Position numbers and translations under genes: made by a program | Part shown: positions 8,677 through 17,733 of the stretch, piece after piece | How the letters are laid out: every line of letters starts with the position of its first letter | How positions within the stretch are numbered: the stretch's first letter is position 1 | Assembly (NCBI RefSeq): GCF_013285155.1 | Contig: NZ_JABTEL010000001.1 | Span: 62,001 to 126,000, forward strand | Origin: Winogradskyella undariae | GTDB lineage: Bacteria > Bacteroidota > Bacteroidia > Flavobacteriales > Flavobacteriaceae | DNA length: 64,000 bases | Reading direction: 5' to 3' | Notes under the pieces: model-generated | What the model was told of the DNA's origin: nothing | Seen by the model: the letters and a program-made list of their open reading frames with translations, nothing else | The model's database searches: none

Positions 8677-9099
8677 TTATTTATATTCATACATTGCTAT
8701 AGATACTTTAGAAACGGTTTCATTAATAAACTCAATGTACAAATGTTCTGCTTGGTTGTTGTAGTGTTGTGGTGCTAGACCAAGTTCGTAGAGTATAATG
8801 TCTTTTTCGGTTGTTAAAACTCTATCGGGTTCACCTAGTCGTTTTATAACATTAGATTTCGATTCGTACAATAAAATCTGCGACTCAATAAGATCATCTA
8901 CAATTTTGCTTCGTGTCATTGGTTTTGTTTTCCATTGTTCTTCAGTAAAGCGGTTTTCAAAAAAGAAATGTAAAGAGGTGCTAATAACAAAAGCAGAAAA
9001 GAATATTAAGCCAATTTGATTTGTTTGATTATTACGAAAATCAAAATAATCCTTAAGACTTTTACGCTTCTTTTTAGGTAATGGTTGGTCTAAAAACAT
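8677..9099 (-). CDS. hypothetical membrane-anchored protein with BamE/SmpA-like C-terminal part
   Basis: 140 residues. A basic cytosolic N-terminus (PKKKRKSLKDYF) and one transmembrane helix at about 29-47 precede a soluble part. There, NVIKRLGEPDRV followed by IILYELG resembles the 'G-x-P-x-x-h' turn and beta strand of BamE/SmpA-like small domains. It has no lipobox, so it is not an ordinary BamE lipoprotein. It lies 125 bp upstream of leuS's 3' end in the same direction. The function is unknown; the fold suggestion is inferred from a short motif. Confidence 0.6.
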   Translation of the reverse strand: MFLDQPLPKKKRKSLKDYFDFRNNQTNQIGLIFFSAFVISTSLHFFFENRFTEEQWKTKPMTRSKIVDDLIESQILLYESKSNVIKRLGEPDRVLTTEKDIILYELGLAPQHYNNQAEHLYIEFINETVSKVSIAMYEYK

Positions 9100-9159
9100 G
9101 GTATGAGTCTTTTATTTAAATTATCGAATTAAATAAATCTGTTGGTAGTTGGTTACATA

Positions 9160-9210
9160 ACCATCATAACTTTAAAATTAACCTAAAATTGGCATTAAAG
9201 TTATGATGGT
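9160..9210. repeat. 16-bp perfect inverted repeat downstream of leuS
   Basis: Arms 9160-9175 and 9195-9210 are exact complements with a 19-nt loop. No T-run follows on either side, so it is not a standard intrinsic terminator; it may protect the leuS 3' end or be a protein site. Confidence 0.6.
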
Positions 9211-9223
9211 ATGTTTTATAGGT

Positions 9224-12200
9224 TTACCCAACAATATTTACAATTTTGCCAGGAACCACAATGACTTTTTTAGGTGTTCTACCATCTAATTGTGCAATTG
9301 TTTTTTCGTGAGCCATAACGGTTTTTTCAATATCATCTTTGCTCATGTCCATTGGCAATTCTAAGGTAAAACGCATTTTACCATTAAAAGAGATAGGATA
9401 TTCTTTACTGCTTTCTATTAAATGACTTGCGTCAAATTTAGGAAAAGGAGCTGTTGAGATAGATTCAGTATGTCCTAATTGTGACCATAATTCCTCTGCA
9501 ATATGTGGCGCATAAGGCGAAATTAAAACCAATAAAGGTTCTAAAATATCTTTGCTTGTACATTTTTGAGTGGTTAACTCATTTACAGCAATCATAAATG
9601 TAGAAACTGAGGTGTTAAATGAGAAACTCTCAATATCTGCTTCTACTTTTTTAATGGTTTTATGTAATGTTTTTAAGTTGTCTGCAGTTGGTTTTGTGTC
9701 ATTCACTTTTAAACCATTATCATTTGCATATAACTTCCATAATTTTTTTAGGAAATTATGTGCTCCTGTAATACCAGCTGTATTCCAAGGCTTGTATTGT
9801 TCTAAAGGACCTAGAAACATTTCGTAAAGTCTTAAGCTATCTGCACCGTAATCTTCACAAATACTATCTGGGTTTACAACGTTGTATTTAGATTTCGACA
9901 TTTTTTCAACATCTCTTCCTACTTTATAAACGCCTTGTTCAAGAATAAATTCTGCATCTTTAAAATCTTCGCCAAATTCTCCGTCATTTTTTAAACCTTC
10001 AATATCTAATTCATCTGAAGCATTAACATATTGGACTTTAACGTGCAATTTATCAACGTTTTGAATATGGATACTAATTAGTGTTAATGAACTATCATTT
10101 TCTTTTAATAATTCAATTTTTTCTAATACTTCTTTAGTTAGATATGTTTTTGAGTAGTTTTCTTTAAAATAGTCGCTAAACTCGCTTAGAGATTTTCCTT
10201 CAAAAAGATCTTTAGATATATATATTGAAGGTAATAACTTGTTAATTTCTTCAGTATATTTCTTCGTTTTTTTATCATCTCCACGTTCATATGTTCCTAA
10301 AGGGTTTGCATTTAGTTTAACTCTATAAACAAAAGCACTGGTCCCAAGTATCATCCCTTGGTTAATCAACTTTTTAAAAGGCTCTTCAACATTTACAAAA
10401 CCTCTATCTTTTAGTAATTTCACCCAAAAACGCGAATAAAGTAGGTGACCTGTAGCATGTTCGCTACCACCAATATATAAATCTACATTTTCCCAATACT
10501 TAAGCGCGTCTTCACTTGCAAAAACACCATCTCTATTAGCTGCATCTTCCATATAACGGAAGAAATACCAAGAACTCCCTGCCCAACCTGGCATGGTATT
10601 AAGCTCTAAAGGATGAATGGTTGTATTGTTAATTTTATCATTAGAAACTACAGTATTGGTTTCCGTATCCCAAGCCCAAACATCTGCACGTCCTAAAGGT
10701 GGTTCGCCTTCTTCGGTTGGTAAATACTTTTCAACTTCAGGAAGTCTAATTGGTAAATGCGCCGCATCAATCATTTGAGGTTTGTCGTTTACATAATACA
10801 CTGGGAAAGGTTCACCCCAATAACGTTGACGAGAAAAAACAGCATCACGTAAACGGTAATTTGTTTTTCCTTCTCCTTGTCCTAATTGCTCTAATTGGTA
10901 AATGGCCAGTTTAGAGGCTTTTTTGTAGTTCATGCCGTTAAGGAAATCACTATTTGTAATTTTTACATTGTCTTTAGAGGCATAAGCTTCTTCAGAAATA
11001 TCTGCACCTTCAAATATATTTGGAATGGCAATATCAAAATGCTTTGCAAAATCGTAATCACGTTGGTCACCACAAGGAACCGCCATAACGGCACCTGTTC
11101 CGTAGCTTGCTAACACGTAATCGCCAATCCAGATCGGAATAGGTTCTTTAGAAAACGGATGTTCTGCATAGGCGCCAGTAAATACACCAGAAATGGTTTT
11201 TACATCGGCCATACGATCGCGTTCGCTACGTTTTGCTGTTTTTTCAATATAAGCTTCAACCGCTTCTTTTTGTTCTGTTGTTGTAATTTTAGAAACTAAT
11301 TCGTGCTCTGGTGCTAAGGTCATAAAAGACACACCAAAAATAGTATCTGGTCTTGTAGTGAAGACATCAATAATATCATCATGACCATTTACGTTGAATG
11401 ATACTGATGCTCCAACGGATTTACCAATCCAATTACGTTGACTTTCTTTTAAAGAATCTGTCCAATCAATTGTATCTAAACCTTGTAGTAAACGTTCTGC
11501 ATAAGCAGAAATTCGCATACTCCATTGTGTCATTTTTTTACGAACAACAGGATGTCCACCACGTTCGGAAACGCCATTTACTATTTCGTCATTTGCTAAA
11601 ACAGTTCCTAATGCAGGACACCAGTTCACTTCCGTTTCGGCTAAATATGTTAATCTGTATTTTAAAAGAATGCTTTGTTGTTCTTCTGAGGTGTAATTAT
11701 TCCATTCTTCAGCTGTAAAAGGCTCAATATTATCATCACAAGCTGCATTTACTGTAGCATTTCCTTCTACTTCAAATTTTGAAATTAAGGTGTCAATCGC
11801 TTCAGATTTATTTGTGTCATTATTATACCAAGACTCAAATAATTGAATAAAAATCCACTGTGTCCATTTGTAATATTCAGGATTAGAGGTGCGTACTTCA
11901 CGACTCCAATCGAAAGAAAAACCAATTTGGTCTAACTGTCTTCTGTAGGTCTTAATGTTCGTTTCTGTAGTAACCGCCGGATGTTGCCCTGTTTGAATAG
12001 CATACTGTTCTGCAGGTAAACCAAAACTATCGTAACCTTGGGGGTGTAGTACATTAAAACCTTTATGACGTTTGTAACGCGCATAGATATCACTAGCAAT
12101 ATAACCTAGTGGGTGGCCAACATGTAAACCTGCTCCTGAAGGATAAGGGAACATATCTAAAACGTAATATTTTGGTTTATCACTGTTGTTTGAGGCTTTA

Positions 12201-12265
12201 AACGTTTCGTTTTTTGCCCAGTAGTCTTGCCACTTTTTTTCTATGCTGTTAAAATCGTATGTCAT
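9224..12265 (-). CDS. leuS: leucyl-tRNA synthetase
   Basis: 1013 residues, longer than the ~860 of E. coli LeuS. The class I HIGH motif is HVGH at 48-51 and the KMSKS motif is exact (VEKMSKSKYN, about residue 786). The editing domain is seen in TRPDTIFGVSF and YGTGAVMAVPCGDQRD. Directly before KMSKS a charged insert of about 130 residues (roughly 655-785) enlarges the leucine-specific domain; enlarged versions occur in Bacteroidota. The enzyme charges tRNA-Leu and edits mischarged products. A TAAATTTG -7 box is at 12293-12300. Confidence 0.97.
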   Translation of the reverse strand: MTYDFNSIEKKWQDYWAKNETFKASNNSDKPKYYVLDMFPYPSGAGLHVGHPLGYIASDIYARYKRHKGFNVLHPQGYDSFGLPAEQYAIQTGQHPAVTTETNIKTYRRQLDQIGFSFDWSREVRTSNPEYYKWTQWIFIQLFESWYNNDTNKSEAIDTLISKFEVEGNATVNAACDDNIEPFTAEEWNNYTSEEQQSILLKYRLTYLAETEVNWCPALGTVLANDEIVNGVSERGGHPVVRKKMTQWSMRISAYAERLLQGLDTIDWTDSLKESQRNWIGKSVGASVSFNVNGHDDIIDVFTTRPDTIFGVSFMTLAPEHELVSKITTTEQKEAVEAYIEKTAKRSERDRMADVKTISGVFTGAYAEHPFSKEPIPIWIGDYVLASYGTGAVMAVPCGDQRDYDFAKHFDIAIPNIFEGADISEEAYASKDNVKITNSDFLNGMNYKKASKLAIYQLEQLGQGEGKTNYRLRDAVFSRQRYWGEPFPVYYVNDKPQMIDAAHLPIRLPEVEKYLPTEEGEPPLGRADVWAWDTETNTVVSNDKINNTTIHPLELNTMPGWAGSSWYFFRYMEDAANRDGVFASEDALKYWENVDLYIGGSEHATGHLLYSRFWVKLLKDRGFVNVEEPFKKLINQGMILGTSAFVYRVKLNANPLGTYERGDDKKTKKYTEEINKLLPSIYISKDLFEGKSLSEFSDYFKENYSKTYLTKEVLEKIELLKENDSSLTLISIHIQNVDKLHVKVQYVNASDELDIEGLKNDGEFGEDFKDAEFILEQGVYKVGRDVEKMSKSKYNVVNPDSICEDYGADSLRLYEMFLGPLEQYKPWNTAGITGAHNFLKKLWKLYANDNGLKVNDTKPTADNLKTLHKTIKKVEADIESFSFNTSVSTFMIAVNELTTQKCTSKDILEPLLVLISPYAPHIAEELWSQLGHTESISTAPFPKFDASHLIESSKEYPISFNGKMRFTLELPMDMSKDDIEKTVMAHEKTIAQLDGRTPKKVIVVPGKIVNIVG

Positions 12266-12292
12266 TGTCTTGTTTTCCTTGTAATGAAGCTA

Positions 12293-12300
12293 CAAATTTA
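12293..12300 (-). promoter_or_regulatory. -7 promoter box of leuS
   Basis: The minus strand reads TAAATTTG, matching TAnnTTTG, 27 nt upstream of the leuS ATG. Confidence 0.55.
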
Positions 12301-12392
12301 ACAGTATTACAACACAATAAAAAACTAAACGTTGTAATGTTCAACATAAGCAAATTCTTTATTATTTTTACATCTTAAATTCAAATTCATTT

Positions 12393-13271
12393 ATGGCATC
12401 ATCTTTTGATAAATATCAAAAACGTAAACTGATATCGTCTTACGTTTCTGTGGTGATAAGTATTGCTTTGGTACTGTTTCTTTTAGGCTGTTTAGGGCTT
12501 TTGGTTATCAATTCTAAAAAAGTTGCGGATCACTTTAAAGAACAAGTGGTGATGACTATTTATTTGAATGATACAGCTAAAGAAGTAGAGGTTAATCAGC
12601 TAAAAAAGAGTTTAGCGATGGCCGATTACACCAAAGATGCACTTTATGTTTCTAAAGAAGAAGCTGCGGAATTTATGAAGGCTGAAACTGGTGAGGATTT
12701 TATGGACTTTGTAGGCTATAATCCTTTAAAGAATTCGATTGATGTTCATTTAAAAGCAGATTTTGTAACTACAGAACAGTTAGCAGAAATTACCGAGAGC
12801 CTTTCTAATAAAGTATTTATTGAAGAGATTAGATACGATAATGATTTGGTAGAATTAATGAATGATAATGTTAAGAAAATTACTTTCTGGGTTTTGATTA
12901 TTAGCGGGTTATTTACCTTAATTGCTGTTTTATTAATTAATAGTTCTATCCGTTTAGCCGTCTACTCTAAAAGATTTATCATTAAAACGATGCAAATGGT
13001 TGGTGCAACAAAACGTTTTATCAGAAGACCATTTGTTTGGAAAAGTGTACAGCTTGGTATTATTGGAGCATTAGTTGCTTTAGCAGGTATGGCGATTGTT
13101 CTATACTATTTAGATCTTACATTTCCAGAATTAGAATTACTGAAAAATACGATATCTATCGCAGCGCTTTTTCTAGGTATTTTCCTTTTAGGTATTGTAA
13201 TTACTTGGATTAGTACGTTTATAGCAACACAACGTTTCTTGAACTTAAAGACAGATCAGTTGTATTATTAA
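12393..13271 (+). CDS. ftsX: cell division ABC transporter permease FtsX
   Basis: 292 residues with the FtsX topology: cytosolic N-terminus, transmembrane helix 1 at about 18-38, a large extracytoplasmic domain (about 40-160), then three helices (about 165-190, 212-240, 250-275). The extracytoplasmic part shows the FtsX_ECD pattern (VVMTIYLND, YVSKEEA). The conserved KTMQMVGATKRFIRRPF loop, which couples to the ATPase FtsE, lies near 197-213. FtsEX controls peptidoglycan hydrolases at division. ftsE is not adjacent. It heads a rightward cluster with DUF3098, uppP and truB. Confidence 0.93.
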   Translation: MASSFDKYQKRKLISSYVSVVISIALVLFLLGCLGLLVINSKKVADHFKEQVVMTIYLNDTAKEVEVNQLKKSLAMADYTKDALYVSKEEAAEFMKAETGEDFMDFVGYNPLKNSIDVHLKADFVTTEQLAEITESLSNKVFIEEIRYDNDLVELMNDNVKKITFWVLIISGLFTLIAVLLINSSIRLAVYSKRFIIKTMQMVGATKRFIRRPFVWKSVQLGIIGALVALAGMAIVLYYLDLTFPELELLKNTISIAALFLGIFLLGIVITWISTFIATQRFLNLKTDQLYY

Positions 13272-13289
13272 GGGATAAATAATCAATTT

Positions 13290-14315
13290 ATGAAGATTTA
13301 TTTTTTTGTTATTTCTATAATTTCAATCTGTTTATTCAGTTCTTGTAACCCTCTTAAAAAAGGGAATCCTAATCGTATTTCTATTGAAATAAAAGAAGGA
13401 GTAGAAGCTGATAGTATTAAAATTGTAAGCTATAATAATTCTGAAGTCATTATTGCGAAAACAGGAAACCCTTATCATTTTAATTTTAGCGACACCATTA
13501 ATGATGCTTATGTTATTGATGTTTTTAAGGATGGTAAAAAATCTTCGAAAAAGATATTTCTTAATGGTGAGGATTTGAAAATTCAAGCTGAATTAGACTC
13601 AGGAGTTTTTAAAATTGATACTGTAATAGGTTCTGAAATCTATTATAAATCTGTTGATTTCTATAAAACATTACATCAGTTAGAATCTGATAAGGTTGAT
13701 GATGCTGGTATAAATAAATTTTTATTACAAAATATTAAGGATAACTTAAATCATCCGTTTTCTCACGAAATAAGCACTATTTATATCGAGCGAAATAAAA
13801 ATTATAAAGCTCAGTTAGTAAATCTTAAATCTGCATTAAAAGGACAATCTGAAGATTTAAAAGGACACACGCTTAGTGTTAGTAGAACTTTAGATAATTT
13901 AATTAAAGAAGAATATTTAGATCTTTCTGCGTTTCAATTTTATAATAAAAACGGAAATGTATCTAAAATAGATTTAAGCCATAAAGGAGATTATCTTTTA
14001 GATTTTTGGTTTGTACATTGTCCGCCATGTGTTCGTGATCATAAAAAAATAGGAGCCAATTTAGAGATGTTTAGTAATCATAATGTTGAATTAGTAGGTG
14101 TTTCTATTGATACAGAAAGGGATAAATGGTTAGATTACTTAGTGAGTCATGATTATAATTGGCAGAATTATAGGGAACTTAGAAAAGGGAATGATTTAAT
14201 TGATGCATTAGATGTATGGGAATTTCCAACTTATATATTAATCAGTGAAAAAGGAGAAGTTAAAACTAAGTTTTATTCATTTGAAGAATTAGAAAGCTAT
14301 TACAGTAAACTATAA
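13290..14315 (+). CDS. TlpA-like thioredoxin-fold lipoprotein
   Basis: 341 residues. A lipoprotein signal peptide has its lipobox at LFSSC (Cys about 19). The N-terminal ~120 residues look like the DUF4369-type beta domain often fused to such proteins. The C-terminal thioredoxin fold carries the redox motif CPPC in WFVHCPPCVRDH (about residue 242) and the cis-Pro loop VWEFPTYILI. It should be a periplasmic, membrane-anchored thiol-disulfide oxidoreductase. It starts 18 bp after ftsX. It interrupts the ftsX-DUF3098-uppP-truB series usual in flavobacteria (from memory), so it is probably an insertion. Confidence 0.85.
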   Translation: MKIYFFVISIISICLFSSCNPLKKGNPNRISIEIKEGVEADSIKIVSYNNSEVIIAKTGNPYHFNFSDTINDAYVIDVFKDGKKSSKKIFLNGEDLKIQAELDSGVFKIDTVIGSEIYYKSVDFYKTLHQLESDKVDDAGINKFLLQNIKDNLNHPFSHEISTIYIERNKNYKAQLVNLKSALKGQSEDLKGHTLSVSRTLDNLIKEEYLDLSAFQFYNKNGNVSKIDLSHKGDYLLDFWFVHCPPCVRDHKKIGANLEMFSNHNVELVGVSIDTERDKWLDYLVSHDYNWQNYRELRKGNDLIDALDVWEFPTYILISEKGEVKTKFYSFEELESYYSKL

Positions 14316-14409
14316 ATTATTTTATCGTTATTAAATTCACAAACTCTTAACGCTGCAATTATAAATAAAACTGTTACTTTGCAGCATACTAAAGTAGAAC
14401 AGAAAGACC

Positions 14410-14673
14410 ATGGGAGAACAAAAACGTAAGGACGATTCTAAATCTGAATTTATTTTCGGGAAGAAAAATTATAAATTCTTATTTATAGGCTTGGCATGTA
14501 TTGTTATAGGCTTTATCCTTATGTCTGGTGGTGGTAGCGATGATCCTAATGTCTTTGATGAATCTATTTACAGTTGGAGACGTATTCGTTTAGCGCCAAC
14601 TTTAGTGTTAATTGGGTTTGGTATACAAGTGTATGCTATTCTTTTAAACCCGAATAAAAAATCGGAGAAATAA
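14410..14673 (+). CDS. DUF3098 small membrane protein
   Basis: 87 residues. A charged N-terminus (MGEQKRKDDSKSEFIFGKKNYK) leads to two transmembrane segments at about 23-40 and 62-79, joined by a short loop with GGGSDDPNVFDESIYSWRR. The double-helix layout, length and position between ftsX and uppP are those of DUF3098 proteins in Bacteroidota. No biochemical role is known; the location suggests a link to cell envelope synthesis or division. Confidence 0.85.
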   Translation: MGEQKRKDDSKSEFIFGKKNYKFLFIGLACIVIGFILMSGGGSDDPNVFDESIYSWRRIRLAPTLVLIGFGIQVYAILLNPNKKSEK

Positions 14674-14717
14674 TCCATATTTTATCTACTTCTAAAGCGT
14701 AAACTGCGCTTATTTGA

Positions 14718-14725
14718 TATTTTTG
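14718..14725 (+). promoter_or_regulatory. -7 promoter box of uppP
   Basis: TATTTTTG matches TAnnTTTG and ends 4 nt before the uppP ATG (14730). Transcription from it would start at or next to the start codon, giving a leaderless or nearly leaderless mRNA. Confidence 0.55.
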
Positions 14726-14729
14726 CTTC

Positions 14730-15521
14730 ATGGAAATTATAGACGCTGTTGTTTTAGGAATCATTCAAGGTCTTACTGAGTTTTTACCAGTATCATCGAG
14801 TGGTCACTTAGAAATCGGAAAAGCTATACTTGGTGATCATTCTGTGCCAAAAGAAAGCTTATTATTTACGGTTGTACTTCATTTTGCTACGGCATTAAGT
14901 ACAATGGTGATTTTTAGAAAAGATATTTTTGATATTGTAAAAGGTATTTTGAAATTTGAATGGAATGAAGATCTTCAGTTTATTTCTAAAATTGCTTTAT
15001 CCATGTTGCCAGCAGTTATTGTTGGTCTCTTTTTTGAAGAGGAATTAGAACAACTTTTTAATGGCAATATTCTACTTGTAGGTTGTATGCTTATCGTAAC
15101 AGCCGTTTTACTTTTCTTAGCAGATAAAGCAAAGGATACCCAAAAGAAAGTCTCGTTTTCTAACGCTTTTATCATTGGTGTATCTCAAGCCATTGCAATG
15201 TTACCTGGTATCTCGCGCTCTGGAGCTACAATTTCTACCTCAGTTTTATTAGGAAATGATAAAACAAAAGCGGCGCGTTTTTCATTTTTAATGGTGGTGC
15301 CTTTAATTTTTGGTAAAATGGCTAAAGATCTTTTAGGAGGAGAATTAACTTTTGATAGTTCTAATTTTACGGCTTTAAGCGTCGGTTTTATTGCTGCGTT
15401 TGTAGCAGGTTTATTTGCTTGTACTTGGATGATAGCACTAGTAAAGAAGAGTAAATTAAGTTATTTTGCGATTTATTGTGTCATTGCTGGTACTGCAGCT
15501 ATAATCTGGTCATTAAGCTAA
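14730..15521 (+). CDS. uppP: undecaprenyl-diphosphatase UppP (BacA)
   Basis: 263 residues, eight hydrophobic segments. Both family motifs are present: GLTEFLPVSSSGHLEIG (about 14-30) with the catalytic Glu and His, and MLPGISRSGATIS (about 157-169) with the Arg and Ser. It dephosphorylates undecaprenyl pyrophosphate to recycle the lipid carrier for peptidoglycan and other glycans, and over-production gives bacitracin resistance. Its TAA overlaps the truB ATG by one base. Confidence 0.97.
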   Translation: MEIIDAVVLGIIQGLTEFLPVSSSGHLEIGKAILGDHSVPKESLLFTVVLHFATALSTMVIFRKDIFDIVKGILKFEWNEDLQFISKIALSMLPAVIVGLFFEEELEQLFNGNILLVGCMLIVTAVLLFLADKAKDTQKKVSFSNAFIIGVSQAIAMLPGISRSGATISTSVLLGNDKTKAARFSFLMVVPLIFGKMAKDLLGGELTFDSSNFTALSVGFIAAFVAGLFACTWMIALVKKSKLSYFAIYCVIAGTAAIIWSLS

Positions 15522-16222
15522 TGCAAACGGAAGAAGATTTTAAAAACGGACAAGTTTTATTAATAGACAAACCATTAACTTGGACATCGTTTCAAGCGGT
15601 TAATAAGTTGCGTTGGTCTATACGGCAAGCCTTTAGTATTAAGAAAATTAAAGTGGGTCATGCGGGGACTTTAGATCCTTTAGCAACAGGTTTACTTGTG
15701 ATCTGTACAGGTAAAATGACTAAGCAAATCAATATTTTTCAAGGTCAGGAAAAGGAATATACAGGAACTTTTGTTATAGGAGGAACAACACCTTCTTTTG
15801 ATTTAGAAACAGAAGTGAATGAAACATTCCCCACAGATCATATTACAGAGGAATTAATTCAAAATGCAATTCCACAATTTATAGGTAAGATAGAACAATA
15901 TCCACCGGTGTTTTCTGCCATTAAGAAAGATGGAAAACGTTTATATGAATTTGCAAGAGCAGGTGAAGAGGTTGAAATTAAACCAAGACAAGTTGAAATT
16001 ACTGAATTTGAGATTACAGAAATCAATGGTTTAGAGTTGAAATTTAGAGTCGTTTGTAGTAAAGGAACTTACATTAGGTCTTTAGCAAATGATTTTGGAA
16101 AAGCTTTAAATTCTGGTGGACATTTATCTGAATTACGCCGTACTCGTATTGGTGATTTTAAAGTTGAAGACGCACTTACTCCTGAAGATTTTATTGCAAG
16201 TTTACCTTCTAAAGGGGTTTAA
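15521..16222 (+). CDS. truB: tRNA pseudouridine(55) synthase TruB
   Basis: 233 residues from the ATG at 15521, which shares its A with the uppP stop. A longer in-frame start at 15476 lies inside uppP and adds a Cys-rich non-conserved tail, so it is rejected. The catalytic Asp52 is in GHAGTLDPLATGLL. QYPPVFSAIKKDGKRLYEFAR (about 126-146) and the CSKGTYIRSLA motif are also typical. It converts U55 of the T-arm of tRNAs to pseudouridine. Translational coupling with uppP is likely. Confidence 0.97.
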   Translation: MQTEEDFKNGQVLLIDKPLTWTSFQAVNKLRWSIRQAFSIKKIKVGHAGTLDPLATGLLVICTGKMTKQINIFQGQEKEYTGTFVIGGTTPSFDLETEVNETFPTDHITEELIQNAIPQFIGKIEQYPPVFSAIKKDGKRLYEFARAGEEVEIKPRQVEITEFEITEINGLELKFRVVCSKGTYIRSLANDFGKALNSGGHLSELRRTRIGDFKVEDALTPEDFIASLPSKGV

Positions 16223-16285
16223 GAGGTTGTCTTAGACTATTTCTTCATTCTTTTCGTATATATTAGTAGCCTAAAACTTTTTGTA

Positions 16286-17020
16286 CTGAATTTCATAGAA
16301 CAACATAAAGCAGCATTAATTACATTTCTCTTAGCGGGAATTGTAGTTCTTGGCCTGTTTAGTTTTCAGATTAAACGTCATCAAGATTTAATAACAGAAA
16401 GTTATTATCTCATGGATCCCGAGCCTGAAACAACTAAAGAAGACCTTCAGAAAATAGAAGAGCAAAATTCAGAATCTACAAATAAAGCCTTTAACGAAGA
16501 TCAAGAGTACAAAGAGATGATGCGTAACTTTAAATCGGTTAGCACTAATGATTTTGAACGTACCACTAAGGCCATGGAAGCGGCTAAAGCAAGTAAAGAG
16601 GTATTGGTGGAGACAAACTATTCTAAATCTTACGAGAATGGTAAGGACTACGCTTTAAATTCAGAAGAAACAGAATCTTATAAAAAATTACAAAAGGAAT
16701 TAAAACAACGTCTTGATAATAAAAGAGCGGCAGATGAGCATGCTAAAACTAAGGGTACACTTACTTATTCTTTAAAAGGTAGAGTTTTATCACATTATAA
16801 AATTCCACGCTATCTGTGTGAAGTTGGTGGTAAAATTGTTGTAAACATTAAAGTAAATGAAGTAGGTAATGTTTTTGATGCCAAAGTTAACGGCTCGTCT
16901 AACTCCAATAACAAATGTTTAGTAGAGCATGCAATTGCGTATGCAGAATCTGTGCAGTTTAATGCTTCAGATCGTAATGAGCAATTAGGAACCATTACAT
17001 TTTTATTTAAGGGAAAATAA
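16286..17020 (+). CDS. membrane-anchored TonB-C-like protein, apparent CTG start
   Basis: The first in-frame ATG (16412) gives 202 residues without a membrane anchor. Upstream, the frame stays open back to the truB stop. It encodes NFIEQHKAALITFLL then AGIVVLGLFSF, a cytosolic start plus one transmembrane helix, preceded by CTG at 16286 where an ATG would be expected. From CTG the product has 244 residues. The middle is charged and coiled-coil-like. The C-terminal ~70 residues (YLCEVGGKIVVNIKV onward, with two Cys) resemble the TonB C-terminal domain of energy transducers. It may be an envelope link protein; true TonB function is unproven. It follows truB by 63 bp. Confidence 0.7.
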   Translation: MNFIEQHKAALITFLLAGIVVLGLFSFQIKRHQDLITESYYLMDPEPETTKEDLQKIEEQNSESTNKAFNEDQEYKEMMRNFKSVSTNDFERTTKAMEAAKASKEVLVETNYSKSYENGKDYALNSEETESYKKLQKELKQRLDNKRAADEHAKTKGTLTYSLKGRVLSHYKIPRYLCEVGGKIVVNIKVNEVGNVFDAKVNGSSNSNNKCLVEHAIAYAESVQFNASDRNEQLGTITFLFKGK

Positions 17021-17114
17021 TAGTCATTATTTTATGGAACTATTGTCGGTATTCATTTATATAAAATTGAAAAAACACCAACAATAGCTTAATTACTTTA
17101 TACTCGAAGGTTTA

Positions 17115-17729
17115 TTAACCTAACAGATGAACTAAATCTTCAATTGTAGATTGTCCTTTATCTTTATTGTACCAACGTTGTAAATCTTCTTTAAATTCAG
17201 GAGTTAATTTACCATGTTCTGCTTTATAATCTTGTACCAATTTTGTAGCAACTGTTGGTCTTGGTCCAAATGTGTTTAATACTTCATTTGTTTCAGAATC
17301 TAACATAACAAGCTTCGGGATAGATTTACCACCATTAGTTAAAAACTGATCCATAAGTGCTTCGTTTTCGTCTCTAAGCACAACTTTATAATCAATAGCG
17401 TCATTTAATTCTGCAACTTTATTGATAATTGGCATTATATGAGCCGCATCACCACACCAGCTTTCCGAAATAACTAACCAAGTTATTTTCTTGTCAGAAT
17501 CTTGAATTTTACTTTTCATTTCTTCAGAAACTTTTCCTGTTTTATCCCAACGTCTCATACGTCTGTCATTAAGTTGGGTGTATTCAGCTAATGCTTCTGT
17601 TTTTTCACTTCCGGTGTTTGATTTTTCGTCAACTAAAGAAGTTACTAAAGTTCTGTATTCAGCATAAGTCATACTATTTTTTAGACTTTCTGAAATAATA
17701 TTGTTTAAAGTAAGTGTGTCTGTATCCAT
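17115..17729 (-). CDS. thioredoxin-fold protein with a single active-site cysteine
   Basis: 204 residues, no signal peptide. The first ~85 residues are helical (TEALAEYTQLNDRRMRRWDK). A thioredoxin fold follows with ISESWCGDAAHIMPIINKVAE at about 94-114 and the cis-Pro loop GGKSIPKLVML. The usual CxxC is reduced to C-G-D-A, so only the N-terminal Cys remains. It could act by mono-thiol chemistry or be a non-redox member. This family is frequent in Bacteroidota as a 'thioredoxin family protein'. It is divergent from tag, with its -7 box only 4 nt before the ATG. Confidence 0.8.
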   Translation of the reverse strand: MDTDTLTLNNIISESLKNSMTYAEYRTLVTSLVDEKSNTGSEKTEALAEYTQLNDRRMRRWDKTGKVSEEMKSKIQDSDKKITWLVISESWCGDAAHIMPIINKVAELNDAIDYKVVLRDENEALMDQFLTNGGKSIPKLVMLDSETNEVLNTFGPRPTVATKLVQDYKAEHGKLTPEFKEDLQRWYNKDKGQSTIEDLVHLLG

Positions 17730-17733
17730 ATAA

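Noticed and set aside
9160..9210. Intrinsic terminator for leuS
   Set aside because: The stem is perfect but the loop is 19 nt and no T-run follows; it is kept as an inverted repeat only.
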